A stretch of 64,000 bases of DNA from Paenibacillus piscarius. GTDB lineage: Bacteria > Bacillota > Bacilli > Paenibacillales > Paenibacillaceae. Under the pieces are notes generated by a model, which had not been told where the DNA came from, did not search any database, and was given only the letters and a program-made list of their open reading frames with translations. A program made the position numbers and the translations under genes. Positions 17,928 through 25,656 of this stretch are shown here, one piece after another. The stretch's first letter is position 1; each line of letters opens with the position of its first letter. The stretch lies in the NCBI RefSeq assembly GCF_022234545.1, contig NZ_JAIEUI010000011.1, positions 124,001 through 188,000 on the forward strand, in the 5' to 3' direction.

Positions 17928-19531
17928 AACAATACACTCTCCTTCGCTACCTCTTCTGTCTTCACCCATACCTGATCCAGTCCGCCGCTGATTAAGCGGT
18001 GATGCTGGCTGTCATCACTTCCCTTGAAGTCCTCCCGTTTGTGCATTCCCCGGGTTTCGGTGCGGGCCAGTGCGGAGCTGTACATCCAGCGTGCCGTTGC
18101 CGTCATCGCCTCAGCTTCACGCGCCTTCACACCTTCCGGCGTGCGCTGGATTTCCCGGCTGCGCTGCTCTTTCCATAGTCCGTCCAGACGTTCCAGTGAA
18201 GAGGTCAACCCCTGCTCTGTACGGAAAAGATTAATATCGTACGGTTTGACTTCTGCCTGCACAGCCTCCACATATTCTGCGGTTCTGGCCGCCGCTCCCG
18301 CCTTCACTTCCTGGTGAACCAGCGGTGAAGAGGATAGCCCGACGGGTGTGCGGTGATCCGCATGCCGGCCGAGTGCGGCTGCATAGGCGGCTGCCCCTTC
18401 TCCGGCGAACGAGCCGGAGGACATCGCCCAGGCGGCATTATGGCTGCCGCCTCCGGTGAATCCGCCGCAGATCAGCTCGCGGGTGGCGGCATCTCCCGCC
18501 GCGTACAAGCCGGGGACGCCTGTACCGCACTGCTCATCCGTAATCCGGATGCCGCCGGTCCCCCGGACGGTCCCCTCCAGCCGCAAGGTGACCGGGAAAA
18601 GATCCTTAAAGGGATTAATGCCCCGCCGGTCGAACGGCAGGAAGAAATTCGTCTGCGCTACCCGCAGCAGCGGCTGCAAGGTCTCATCGGCTCCGTCCAG
18701 CTTCGCGAACACCTGGCGGCCCGCCAGCAGATTCCTGGCAATGACCGAGCGGCCCTTCTTGGAGCCTGCTCCTTCCACCACGCTGCCGTCCTCATAATAG
18801 AAGCTGGCATAGCTGTAATACGCGGTCTTCGTTACAGAGGAGAAGGTCGGGCAGATCGCATAGGCATTGGAGAACTCCATGCCGGACAGGCTCGCCCCGG
18901 CTTCCGCAGCGAATAAGTAACCATCACCCGTCAGGACGTTGCAGCCCAGCGCCTTACTGAGGAAAGCGCAGCCCCCGGTAGCGATAACCACCGCCCCGGC
19001 ATGCACACTCCAGGCTGCTCCGCTCTGGGTCTGCACACCGGCCGCTCCGGCTACCCCATGCTCATCGGCTAGCAGCTCCAGCGCGGGACTGTGGTCCAGA
19101 ATCTTCACTCCCGCCTTCTTCACCAGCTTGCGCATCAGCCGCATATATTCAGGTCCCTGCAGACCCCGGCGGTATGGATTGCCCTCCTCATCGACCGGGA
19201 ACGGATAGCCGCTGACGCCCAATCTGTTCATATTCTCATAAGTGCGGTCCAGCACCCGGTCCATCCACCGCTGCTCCGCCAGCTTGCCGCCCATCGCATA
19301 GCGGCTGGCCTTCGCTGCCTCGCGCAGCTCCGCCTCCGGCTTCACATACCACACGCCTGTGCCCGACGGGGCAGTCGCACCGCTGGAGCCGCAGTAGCCC
19401 TTATCGGCCAGGATCACCTTCACTCCCTTGGCTGCGGCTGTAAGTGCCGCCCACGTTCCTGCCGGACCTCCGCCGATTACCAGTACATCTGCCGTCAGTT
19501 TCAATGCTTCCTTCAGTGCCGGTTGGCTCAT
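17924..19531 (-). CDS. AsfA/AprA-like FAD flavoprotein, copy 2
   Basis: The product has 535 residues, exactly the length of copy 1. It keeps the FAD motif VLVIGGGPAGTWAA, the ADKGYCGSSGATAP turn, ATGGCAFLSKALGCNVLTG, the substrate-side segment RGTGGIRITDEQ and GLYAAGDAATRE. It differs most between residues 225 and 280, where copy 1 is shorter and copy 2 has an inserted aromatic-rich stretch (AYYSYASFYYEDG). That region lies near the active site in the superfamily, so the copies may take different substrates. An AAGGGGG site precedes the ATG. It follows the two permeases and precedes its ferredoxin partner. Role in desulfonation or another organosulfur redox step is inferred. Confidence 0.82.
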   Translation of the reverse strand: MSQPALKEALKLTADVLVIGGGPAGTWAALTAAAKGVKVILADKGYCGSSGATAPSGTGVWYVKPEAELREAAKASRYAMGGKLAEQRWMDRVLDRTYENMNRLGVSGYPFPVDEEGNPYRRGLQGPEYMRLMRKLVKKAGVKILDHSPALELLADEHGVAGAAGVQTQSGAAWSVHAGAVVIATGGCAFLSKALGCNVLTGDGYLFAAEAGASLSGMEFSNAYAICPTFSSVTKTAYYSYASFYYEDGSVVEGAGSKKGRSVIARNLLAGRQVFAKLDGADETLQPLLRVAQTNFFLPFDRRGINPFKDLFPVTLRLEGTVRGTGGIRITDEQCGTGVPGLYAAGDAATRELICGGFTGGGSHNAAWAMSSGSFAGEGAAAYAAALGRHADHRTPVGLSSSPLVHQEVKAGAAARTAEYVEAVQAEVKPYDINLFRTEQGLTSSLERLDGLWKEQRSREIQRTPEGVKAREAEAMTATARWMYSSALARTETRGMHKREDFKGSDDSQHHRLISGGLDQVWVKTEEVAKESVLL

Positions 19532-19580
19532 GTTGTTGCCCCCTTGGTTTCATTAGCGTTAGCGTTGCATTAGCCCGTCT

Positions 19581-20468
19581 TTACCCTTGATAGCTGTCAC
19601 GCCAGTACAGGAATTTGCGTTCGATGACACGGAATAGAGAATCGATTAGCTTGCCGACCACGGCGAAAATAAGGACTCCGACAAATATAACTGCGGTATT
19701 GGAATTCTGCTTCGCTTCATTAATGAGAAAGCCAACCCCGGACTGTGATCCGATCAGCTCAGCAACCACCAGGCCGATCCAGGCCACCGCCATCGACAAG
19801 CGCAGTCCCAGGAGAATGCCGGGCAGCGCAGCCGGCAGAATCAGCCGCCGCAGCTTCTGCAGCGGACTGAAGCCAAGCACCCGGGCCACTTCGAACAGCT
19901 TATTGTCCACGCCCCGGATGCCCATGAAGGTATTAATATAGAGCGGGAAGAAGGAGCCGCTCATGATAATCACCACCTTCGAAACCTCCCCGAAGCCAAA
20001 CCACAGAATAATTAACGGGGCAATCGCCAGATGCGGAACCAGCCGCAGAATCTGCACACTCGGGTCCAGCAGATAGGCTGCGCTGCGGAACAGGCCGGTC
20101 AATGTCCCCAGCAGCAGGCCGAGAATTCCTCCAATCAGGAACCCGATGCCCGCCCGTCCGATGCTGACGCCCAGATGATGGATAAGCTCCCCCTTAACGG
20201 CCAGATCCGCAAATGCGGAGAGGATCGTCAGCGGTGCCGGAAGGAACTCCGGCGAGATCCAGCCTGCACTCCCTCCAAGCTGCCATACGGCCAGTACCGC
20301 TACGGGAATGGCTGCTCCGGCCCCCCAGTCATACAGAAGCTTTTTCCAGAATCCAGAATCTGTCACTCTCTTGTTGTTAGCCGTAGTAATTGAGGCAGTT
20401 CCGCTATAATCACGGGCTTCCCTTACCCCCTTGGCTGTCTTGATTATGGCTTCTATCCCTTCACTCAT
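19581..20468 (-). CDS. Sulfonate-type ABC transporter permease 2
   Basis: A 295-residue inner membrane permease of the BPD_transp_1 family, close to SsuC/TauC. About six hydrophobic helices follow a 40-residue cytoplasmic N-terminus. The EAA-like coupling loop reads LFEVARVLGFSPLQKLRRLILPAALPGILLG in outline (EVARVLGFSP at its core). It is very similar to the neighbouring permease, and the two probably form the heterodimeric channel served by the ATPase upstream. It starts 15 bases after its sister gene ends, with a GGAGGGG site. Confidence 0.9.
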   Translation of the reverse strand: MSEGIEAIIKTAKGVREARDYSGTASITTANNKRVTDSGFWKKLLYDWGAGAAIPVAVLAVWQLGGSAGWISPEFLPAPLTILSAFADLAVKGELIHHLGVSIGRAGIGFLIGGILGLLLGTLTGLFRSAAYLLDPSVQILRLVPHLAIAPLIILWFGFGEVSKVVIIMSGSFFPLYINTFMGIRGVDNKLFEVARVLGFSPLQKLRRLILPAALPGILLGLRLSMAVAWIGLVVAELIGSQSGVGFLINEAKQNSNTAVIFVGVLIFAVVGKLIDSLFRVIERKFLYWRDSYQG

Positions 20469-20483
20469 GCTGTTCTTCCCCTC

Positions 20484-21305
20484 CTATCCCTGATAACTGT
20501 CCCGCCACCGCAGCAGGCGCTGTTCGATCAGGCGGACAATCGTGTCACTCAGCAGTCCGACAGCGGCAAATACAATAATTCCGACAAATACAACGGGCGT
20601 ATCAGCAAATTGGCGGGCATCTGACATCATGTAGCCGATCCCCGAGGTAGAAGCAATAAGCTCCGCGACCACCAGTCCCAGCCAGGAGAGTCCCAGCGAC
20701 AAGCGCACCCCGAGCATAATATTCGGCACCGCCGCAGGAAGCACCAGCCGGACAATCTGCTTCCCTCTGCTGAAGCCGAGCACTCTGGCTACCTCAAACA
20801 GCTTGTTATCCGTCCCGCGTATCCCCATAAAGGTATTGATATAGACCGGAAAAAACGCCCCTTTGGCAATCAGCAGCACCTTGGATTCTTCACCGATGCC
20901 GAACCAGAGAATGAACAGCGGCACTACGGCAAGGCTCGGAATCATCCGGATCATCTGCAGCGAGGGGTCCAGCAGCTTCTCCGACCGGCGGAATAATCCG
21001 ACCAGTATGCCAAAAAACAGACCGAGCCCGCCGCCAAGCAGAAAGCCTGACAATGCCCGCACGACACTGATTCTCAGGTTGCTCCATAAATCCCCGGTAG
21101 ACGCCAGCGTAATGAACGACTGGACAATCGTATAAGGCGTCGGGAACAGCATCTCGGAGATCACTCCGTAATGGCCCAGAAGCTGCCACAGAATCAGCAC
21201 CCCTGCCGGAAGCAGCAGCCCCAGACCGGCAATGACCACTTTACCGGGTCCCTCAGACCGGCCGGTTCTTCCGGCATTCCCTGCCGCTACAGTTCTTTGA
21301 GCCAT
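20484..21305 (-). CDS. Sulfonate-type ABC transporter permease 1
   Basis: A 273-residue permease paralogous to the following one, with the same coupling loop core (EVARVLGFSRGKQ) and GIRGTDNKLFE segment. The reading frame continues up to a GTG at 21374, but AAGGAGA stands seven bases before the ATG at 21305, so that start is preferred. This leaves a 69-base gap after the ATPase gene. Both permeases keep the FFPVYINTFMGIRG-type motif found in the nitrate/sulfonate/taurine transporter group. Confidence 0.9.
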   Translation of the reverse strand: MAQRTVAAGNAGRTGRSEGPGKVVIAGLGLLLPAGVLILWQLLGHYGVISEMLFPTPYTIVQSFITLASTGDLWSNLRISVVRALSGFLLGGGLGLFFGILVGLFRRSEKLLDPSLQMIRMIPSLAVVPLFILWFGIGEESKVLLIAKGAFFPVYINTFMGIRGTDNKLFEVARVLGFSRGKQIVRLVLPAAVPNIMLGVRLSLGLSWLGLVVAELIASTSGIGYMMSDARQFADTPVVFVGIIVFAAVGLLSDTIVRLIEQRLLRWRDSYQG

Positions 21306-21374
21306 GGCTGTCTCTCCTTCTGAATTAATTAATATATTCTCATGGATTAAGTCGGATATAGAATCTGGATTCAC

Positions 21375-22151
21375 TTATATTCCGGCCCCGTCCTTCAGTT
21401 CAAGCTCATCCACCTTCTCGAAGTAATTCAATACCTTGAGCCGCAGCTCTTGAAAGGAGGTTGTTGTTTTCTTGCGCGGATAGGGAAGATCAATGGGAAC
21501 GATTTTGCGGATCCGGCCGGGACGGGGCTCCAGAATGACCACCCGGTTGCCCAGAAACACAGCTTCATCAATATCATGGGTCACAAAGATCATCGTCGTC
21601 CGGTTACGCCGCCAAATGTCGAGCAGCACCGTCTGCATATGCGCCCGGGTAAAAGCATCCAGCGCGCCAAAGGGCTCATCCAGCAGCAGCACCTTGGGAC
21701 TGCGCAGCAGCGCCCGGGCAATCGCTACACGCTGGGCCATCCCTCCCGACAGCTCACGGGGATAGGACTTCTCGAAGCCGCCGAGCTTCACCAGCTCAAT
21801 CAGCTCATCTACCCGCTGCCGGATATCCGGCCTGCCCAGCGGCAGATCGGAGGCAATATTCTTCTCTACCGTAAGCCAGGGGAACAAGCGGTGCTCCTGA
21901 AAAATAAACCCCTTATCGATTCCCGGTCCGCTGATCGCTGCTCCCTCCAGAGTAACACTGCCCGTATAGCCGGTATCCAGACCGGCGATGATGCGCAGCA
22001 GGGTGCTTTTGCCGCAGCCGCTGGGTCCAATCACCGTGATGAACTCGCCCTCCTGCACCTCCAGCTCCACATTCTCCAGGGCCTGAACCTGGCCCCCAGC
22101 GGTATCAAAGTGCTTATTCAGTTCTGTAATAGACAACAAAGCCTCTCCCAT
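21375..22151 (-). CDS. Sulfonate-type ABC transporter ATP-binding protein
   Basis: A 258-residue ATPase of the SsuB/TauB/NrtD group. Walker A is GPSGCGKST, the Q-loop [11 protein letters not shown], the signature [15 protein letters not shown], Walker [13 protein letters not shown], and the switch His is in [10 protein letters not shown]. The frame is open to 22214, but the ATG at 22151 follows AAGGAGGAGC and gives the usual N-terminus. It is the first gene of the operon; a promoter and a leader terminator lie within 165 bases upstream. It powers uptake of the sulfur compound handled by the downstream flavoproteins. Confidence 0.93.
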   Translation of the reverse strand: MGEALLSITELNKHFDTAGGQVQALENVELEVQEGEFITVIGPSGCGKSTLLRIIAGLDTGYTGSVTLEGAAISGPGIDKGFIFQEHRLFPWLTVEKNIASDLPLGRPDIRQRVDELIELVKLGGFEKSYPRELSGGMAQRVAIARALLRSPKVLLLDEPFGALDAFTRAHMQTVLLDIWRRNRTTMIFVTHDIDEAVFLGNRVVILEPRPGRIRKIVPIDLPYPRKKTTTSFQELRLKVLNYFEKVDELELKDGAGI

Positions 22152-22187
22152 AGCTGCTCCTCCTTCTGGCTGAATTCCCTTAGTAAC

Positions 22188-22231
22188 AAAAAACAGAGGA
22201 ACCTCGCGCAGCAATCACGCAGGCACCTCTG
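22188..22231 (-). terminator. Leader terminator (possible attenuator) of the sulfonate operon
   Basis: On the minus strand CAGAGG pairs with CCTCTG and an inner CCT-GCG pairs with CGC-AGG. A run of six U's follows at 22193-22188. It lies about 50 bases downstream of the predicted transcription start and 37 bases before the first start codon, so most transcripts would stop here unless the hairpin is prevented from forming. No T-box or S-box sequence is present. Confidence 0.65.
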
Positions 22232-22260
22232 TATGTACAGTCGGTAATTTATAATCCAAA

Positions 22261-22279
22261 GTAAATCGATTGGAATTTG
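22261..22279. promoter_or_regulatory. Possible CymR-type operator
   Basis: TAAATCGATTGGAATT lies right at the predicted transcription start of the sulfonate operon. It resembles, from memory, the TNGGAATT-containing box bound by CymR, the cysteine-responsive repressor of sulfur genes in Firmicutes. The match is by eye only. Confidence 0.35.
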
Positions 22280-22286
22280 TAAACTT

Positions 22287-22315
22287 AAAATATCATCCCT
22301 CAGATGATCTGTCAA
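22287..22315 (-). promoter_or_regulatory. SigA-type promoter of the sulfonate operon
   Basis: On the minus strand TTGACA (22315-22310) and TATTTT (22292-22287) are separated by exactly 17 bases. The -35 element is perfect. Transcription should begin near 22280. Confidence 0.75.
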
Positions 22316-22435
22316 TAAAAATACACAATATCCGGGCGGATTAATTTGATTTGATGCTGACATTCTTCTGAAACTATGAAACAGTAACGAGGGAGCAGTC
22401 CCTGTTAATGGCCAATCGCAAACTTCCGCTCATAT

Positions 22436-22466
22436 ACTTACATTTAGTAAGTTATTGTGTTATACT
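22436..22466 (+). promoter_or_regulatory. Promoter of the luciferase-like gene, with inverted repeat
   Basis: TTACAT (22438) and TATACT (22461) are spaced by 17 bases. The -35 element is overlapped by a perfect inverted repeat, ACTTAC-ATTTA-GTAAGT (22436-22452), which could be a repressor site. Confidence 0.55.
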
Positions 22467-22542
22467 GGGCTATATCCTTGCACTAACGGACAAGCTTAAG
22501 CTATGCAGTTATCTAAATTCTGGATTATAAGGAGTCAGTACC

Positions 22543-23667
22543 ATGAATAACCAAGGGAATACGCAAGCGAATACGCCTGCAAAAGAAACCAGCCTGCCGG
22601 CGTTCGAGTTCGGCATCTATACACTCGGCGATATCGTCACCGACTGCCATACCGGGCAGCGGATCAGCCCGCGCCAGCGCCTGCATGAAGTGATTGCCGC
22701 CGCGAAGCTGGCCGATGAAGCCGGGCTGGATGTATTCGGTGTGGGCGAGCATCACCGGCTGGATTTCGTGATCTCTTCGGTGCCCGTTGTCCTGGCGGCC
22801 ATTGCCCAGGTTACACAGCGGATCAAGCTCACCAGCGCCACGACCGTGCTAAGCACCATTGATCCCGTGCGGGTCTTCGAGGATTTCGCCACCTTGGACT
22901 TGCTGTCAGGCGGCCGGGCTGAGATTATTGCCGGACGCGGCGCTTTCCTGGAATCCTTCCCGCTGTTCGGCTACGAGCTGGAGGATTACAAGCAGCTATT
23001 CAGCGAGAATCTCGACCTGCTGCTCACCCTGAACCAGCATGAGGTCATGAACTGGCAGGGCAAATTCCGCTCCCCGCTGCATAACGCCGAGATTGCTCCC
23101 CGTCCGTTCCAGCCGAAGCTGCCGCTCTGGGTCGGCATCGGCGGGTCGGCCGAGAGCGCAGCGAAGGCTGGAACGCTCGGAACCGGCATGGCCATTGCGA
23201 TTCTGAACGGCAGCCCGGAGCCGTTCCGGCATCTGGCCGAGTCGTACCGCAGTGCAGGAGCCGCCGCCGGGCACCAGCCGGAGGACCTGAAGATCGCCAT
23301 TACCAGCCACGGCTATATCGCCAAGACCGCCGAGCAGGCACTGGATGAGTATTACCCCTATTACTACAGCTACCGCAACGCGATCAGCCCGAGCCCCGGC
23401 CAGGAATACCGCGTCCCGCGCAGCGAATTCGGCGGGTTCACCTCGCCGGACAACACGCTGGCCGTGGGCAGCCCGCAGCAGATTATTGAGAAGATCCTCT
23501 ACCAGCATGAGCTGTTCGGCCACCACCGCTTCATGACCCAGCTCGACATCGGCGGCCTGCCTTACGCCAAGGTAGCCGCAGCCATCGAGCTGCTCGCTAC
23601 CGAAGTCGCCCCGGTGGTCCGCCGGGAGCTGGCGAAGAAGCGGAGTAACGTCTCCTCCGCGCAATAG
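22543..23667 (+). CDS. Luciferase-like (LLM) flavin-dependent oxidoreductase
   Basis: A 374-residue TIM-barrel monooxygenase of the bacterial luciferase superfamily, subgroup with GIYTLGDIVTD near the N-terminus, GVGEHHRLDF, and the phosphate-binding AEIIAGRGAF. Such enzymes use reduced FMN from a partner reductase to oxidise small substrates; SsuD, MsuD and SfnG in the superfamily release sulfite from organosulfur compounds. Divergence from the sulfonate operon suggests an organosulfur role, but this subgroup itself has no proven substrate that I know of. AAGGAG precedes the ATG by eight bases. A paralogue of about the same length is encoded at 46112. Confidence 0.85.
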   Translation: MNNQGNTQANTPAKETSLPAFEFGIYTLGDIVTDCHTGQRISPRQRLHEVIAAAKLADEAGLDVFGVGEHHRLDFVISSVPVVLAAIAQVTQRIKLTSATTVLSTIDPVRVFEDFATLDLLSGGRAEIIAGRGAFLESFPLFGYELEDYKQLFSENLDLLLTLNQHEVMNWQGKFRSPLHNAEIAPRPFQPKLPLWVGIGGSAESAAKAGTLGTGMAIAILNGSPEPFRHLAESYRSAGAAAGHQPEDLKIAITSHGYIAKTAEQALDEYYPYYYSYRNAISPSPGQEYRVPRSEFGGFTSPDNTLAVGSPQQIIEKILYQHELFGHHRFMTQLDIGGLPYAKVAAAIELLATEVAPVVRRELAKKRSNVSSAQ

Positions 23668-23681
23668 TATGTTTGGATACC

Positions 23682-23712
23682 GAAGCCGCCCATCCTACCG
23701 GGCGGCTTCTTT
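23682..23712 (+). terminator. Terminator after the luciferase-like gene
   Basis: GAAGCCGCCC and GGGCGGCTTC form a perfect 10-bp stem with an 8-base loop, followed by TTT. Confidence 0.85.
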
Positions 23713-23809
23713 GGGCGGGCCGCCGACTTTCGGCGAATTCTGGTGCATTAGTGCTCCTCATTTGGCCCGTGCACCTTCACGCCAACACATTGTAACTTGC
23801 CAACTAGCC

Positions 23810-24030
23810 CACTTCCCACCGAATCAAAGGGACTTATCCCTCTTATCTCACCAATTAGCTCACTTCCCACGTAACCGAAGGGATTTATCCCTCTCATCCC
23901 ACCACTCAGCCCGTTTCCCACCAAATCAAAAGGATTTATCCCTCTCATCTCATCAAGTAGCCCACTTCCCACCAAATCAAAGGGACTTTTCCCTCTCCTC
24001 GCCCCACCCGGCCCGCTTCCCACCAAACAA
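23810..24030. repeat. 51-nt tandem repeat array A
   Basis: Copies begin at 23810, 23861, 23912, 23963 and (partial) 24014, exactly 51 bases apart. Each has CACTTCCCACC, then AAAGGGA-CTTA-TCCCTCT, which forms a small hairpin. Read on the minus strand the hairpin is followed by TTTGATTTGGT, the same order as in the other 51-nt arrays of this window. Units differ at scattered positions. The minus-strand frame stays open because 51 is 17 codons, but there is no start signal. Confidence 0.9.
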
Positions 24031-24031
24031 C

Positions 24032-24070
24032 CAAAAACAAAATAGCCCCCGGCGTCCACCGGAGAGCTGC
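24032..24070 (-). terminator. Probable terminator of the TIR-like operon
   Basis: On the minus strand TCTCCGG and CCGGGGG pair (7 bp, some G-U), followed by a U-rich ATTTTGTTTTT tail. It lies about 120 bases after the small gene at 24192. Confidence 0.55.
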
Positions 24071-24191
24071 GTAAAACATAAAATTGTATTGTACCTGCTG
24101 GAGGCATCATGAAGATGTTACTTAGTAACTCTTAAATGTTATCCAGTGACTTGTTATCTAATGATTCCAGTGATTTGCTTCCTACGCTTAA

Positions 24192-24425
24192 CTAAGCAAA
24201 TGACGGCTTGCTGTTATCCACCTTGCCGCTGACCAGCTTCTTGTACTCGTCGTCTCCGCCTTCCAGGGAAGGTGCGAGATACACGCCTGGTACCGAAGGT
24301 GTAAGCTTGGTGCCGGATTTGCGTCTGGGACGGCCCTTGCTGCCCGCGCCTGGGCTGTTGCCGTCACCGCTTGCGGACCGGCGGGCACTACTGGATATAC
24401 TAACGGCATTCTTCATATTCTTCAT
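24192..24425 (-). CDS. Small hypothetical protein (77 aa) next to the TIR-like gene
   Basis: I do not recognise this protein. It is 77 residues long and low in hydrophobicity. A Ser/Gly/Arg/Lys-rich and probably disordered first half (SKGRPRRKSGTKL) is followed by TPSVPGVYLAPSLEGGDDEY and a Lys/Ser-rich end. It starts four bases after the stop of the TIR-like gene, with the ribosome site GGGAGGGG lying inside the end of that gene, so the two form an operon. Candidate roles are an inhibitor, adaptor or target of the TIR-like protein, but none can be read from sequence. It could also be unrelated to it in function. Confidence 0.6.
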   Translation of the reverse strand: MKNMKNAVSISSSARRSASGDGNSPGAGSKGRPRRKSGTKLTPSVPGVYLAPSLEGGDDEYKKLVSGKVDNSKPSFA

Positions 24426-24429
24426 CCTG

Positions 24430-25431
24430 TTAGTCCCCTCCCACTAAATGATTGACGGTACGGAACAAATCCCGGTTATAGGCCACAACTGCGGTGAGAT
24501 CCTCTGCCGACAATCCCTGGTTGCCAGAGAAATGCACCGACAGAACATGCTTCTCACCTAAAGGATAGCACAGGATATATACCTCCGCAACTTCCGTTCG
24601 CTGTAAAAACGTCCATTCTTTCGCCAAAAAAGCATCCAGCACACCCGGCTTACCGCCCGGCTCATCGGAGGCCGAGAACGGATAGACATGCCCTTTTCCC
24701 ACATTGCCGCCGACCTGCTTCAGCCCTTCGCCCTCCTCGGCCCGCCACATGGCGGCACCGATCACCCGGCAATCCTCCGGGGCCACGAAGGAATTGCGGA
24801 TGGCCTCACTGAGCGCCTGATACTTCTCCCCCGCCTGGGGGGGCGATACATTATTATTATATTGCCAAAAGAAGTGAAGGATACTTTCTTTTCGCCTAAG
24901 CTCTGAACGAAGCTGCTGCAGCTCCACTGCCGGATCATGATATTTGCCCTGCGCCTGAATGATGTCGATAATCTTGCCGCAGCTGACATCCACCGCAGCC
25001 GTTACATTCTCATGCTGTGATTCATATTCCAGCGGCGTCAGCCCGGAGAGATCGGACAACAGATGATACGCTTCCACATTCTCGCCCGGGATCAGATCAC
25101 TGCGGGCGGGCACCTGGTCCGGCAGCAGGCAGAAGACGCGGCCGCGCCGCAGTCTGGACCAGAACAGGCCCATCTCAAACTGCGTGTTATCCCGGGTCAC
25201 ATAATAATATTGTCCCCTGATCCGCGCCACATCATCCGGCGAGAAGACAAATACGGCGAAATCGCTCATATCCAGATTGCGCTCCAGCGACTCCATCGTG
25301 TATTCATTCGGCCGGAAGGCTGCGGCATACCAGGGATGAACCTCGGCGCTGCGCTTAAGTTGTTCATGAATAGCCCGGGCATAGCGGATGGATTCTCTCG
25401 AAGATCCAATGAATAATCTAGGTCTGATCAC
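24430..25431 (-). CDS. TIR-like (PF10137-type) protein with C-terminal sensor-like domain
   Basis: The first 125 or so residues of this 333-residue protein match the TIR-like nucleotide-binding domain of the CAP12/PF10137 type. The motifs are RLFIGSSRESIRYARAI at the start, a DMSDFAVFVFSPDD segment (about 54-67) and VTRDNTQFEMGLFWSRL (about 78-94). In the last, Glu86 is at the position of the catalytic Glu in NAD-cleaving TIR domains. A charged helix (about 170-190) joins it to a 140-residue mixed alpha/beta domain that looks GAF-like. The start is GTG with AAAGGAG seven bases upstream. No cyclase, STING or sirtuin gene is adjacent, so it is not a standard CBASS, Pycsar or Thoeris locus. NADase activity and defence are inferences. 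Confidence 0.75.
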   Translation of the reverse strand: MIRPRLFIGSSRESIRYARAIHEQLKRSAEVHPWYAAAFRPNEYTMESLERNLDMSDFAVFVFSPDDVARIRGQYYYVTRDNTQFEMGLFWSRLRRGRVFCLLPDQVPARSDLIPGENVEAYHLLSDLSGLTPLEYESQHENVTAAVDVSCGKIIDIIQAQGKYHDPAVELQQLRSELRRKESILHFFWQYNNNVSPPQAGEKYQALSEAIRNSFVAPEDCRVIGAAMWRAEEGEGLKQVGGNVGKGHVYPFSASDEPGGKPGVLDAFLAKEWTFLQRTEVAEVYILCYPLGEKHVLSVHFSGNQGLSAEDLTAVVAYNRDLFRTVNHLVGGD

Positions 25432-25656
25432 GGCGGCACTCCTTTGTGTTTCCCGATATGTAATAATTATACAGAAGTTTCCCGGCGGGGAATAGAGTTT
25501 ACAATAATAATAAGGAGCATATCAGAAATGCTTCCATTCGCGTTGTTATCCGAATCCAATTCATTTTAGTAGATTCAAATTTAATTATTTAGTGTTCTCC
25601 AGCCGATGAAACGGGTAATAGCGGTATATCTATCCGGGAAATGAGGCTTTTTGGTT

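Noticed and set aside
22188-22280. S-box (SAM) riboswitch before the sulfonate operon
   Set aside because: The leader is too short and lacks the conserved S-box core; only a terminator hairpin is present.
23748-24110. Minus-strand open frame with a 17-residue repeat (RGINPFDLVGSGL-like)
   Set aside because: It follows array A exactly, has no ribosome site, and is open because the repeat period is a multiple of three.
24430-25431. A standard CBASS, Pycsar or Thoeris operon
   Set aside because: No nucleotidyltransferase/cyclase, STING or ThsA-like gene adjoins the TIR-like gene.
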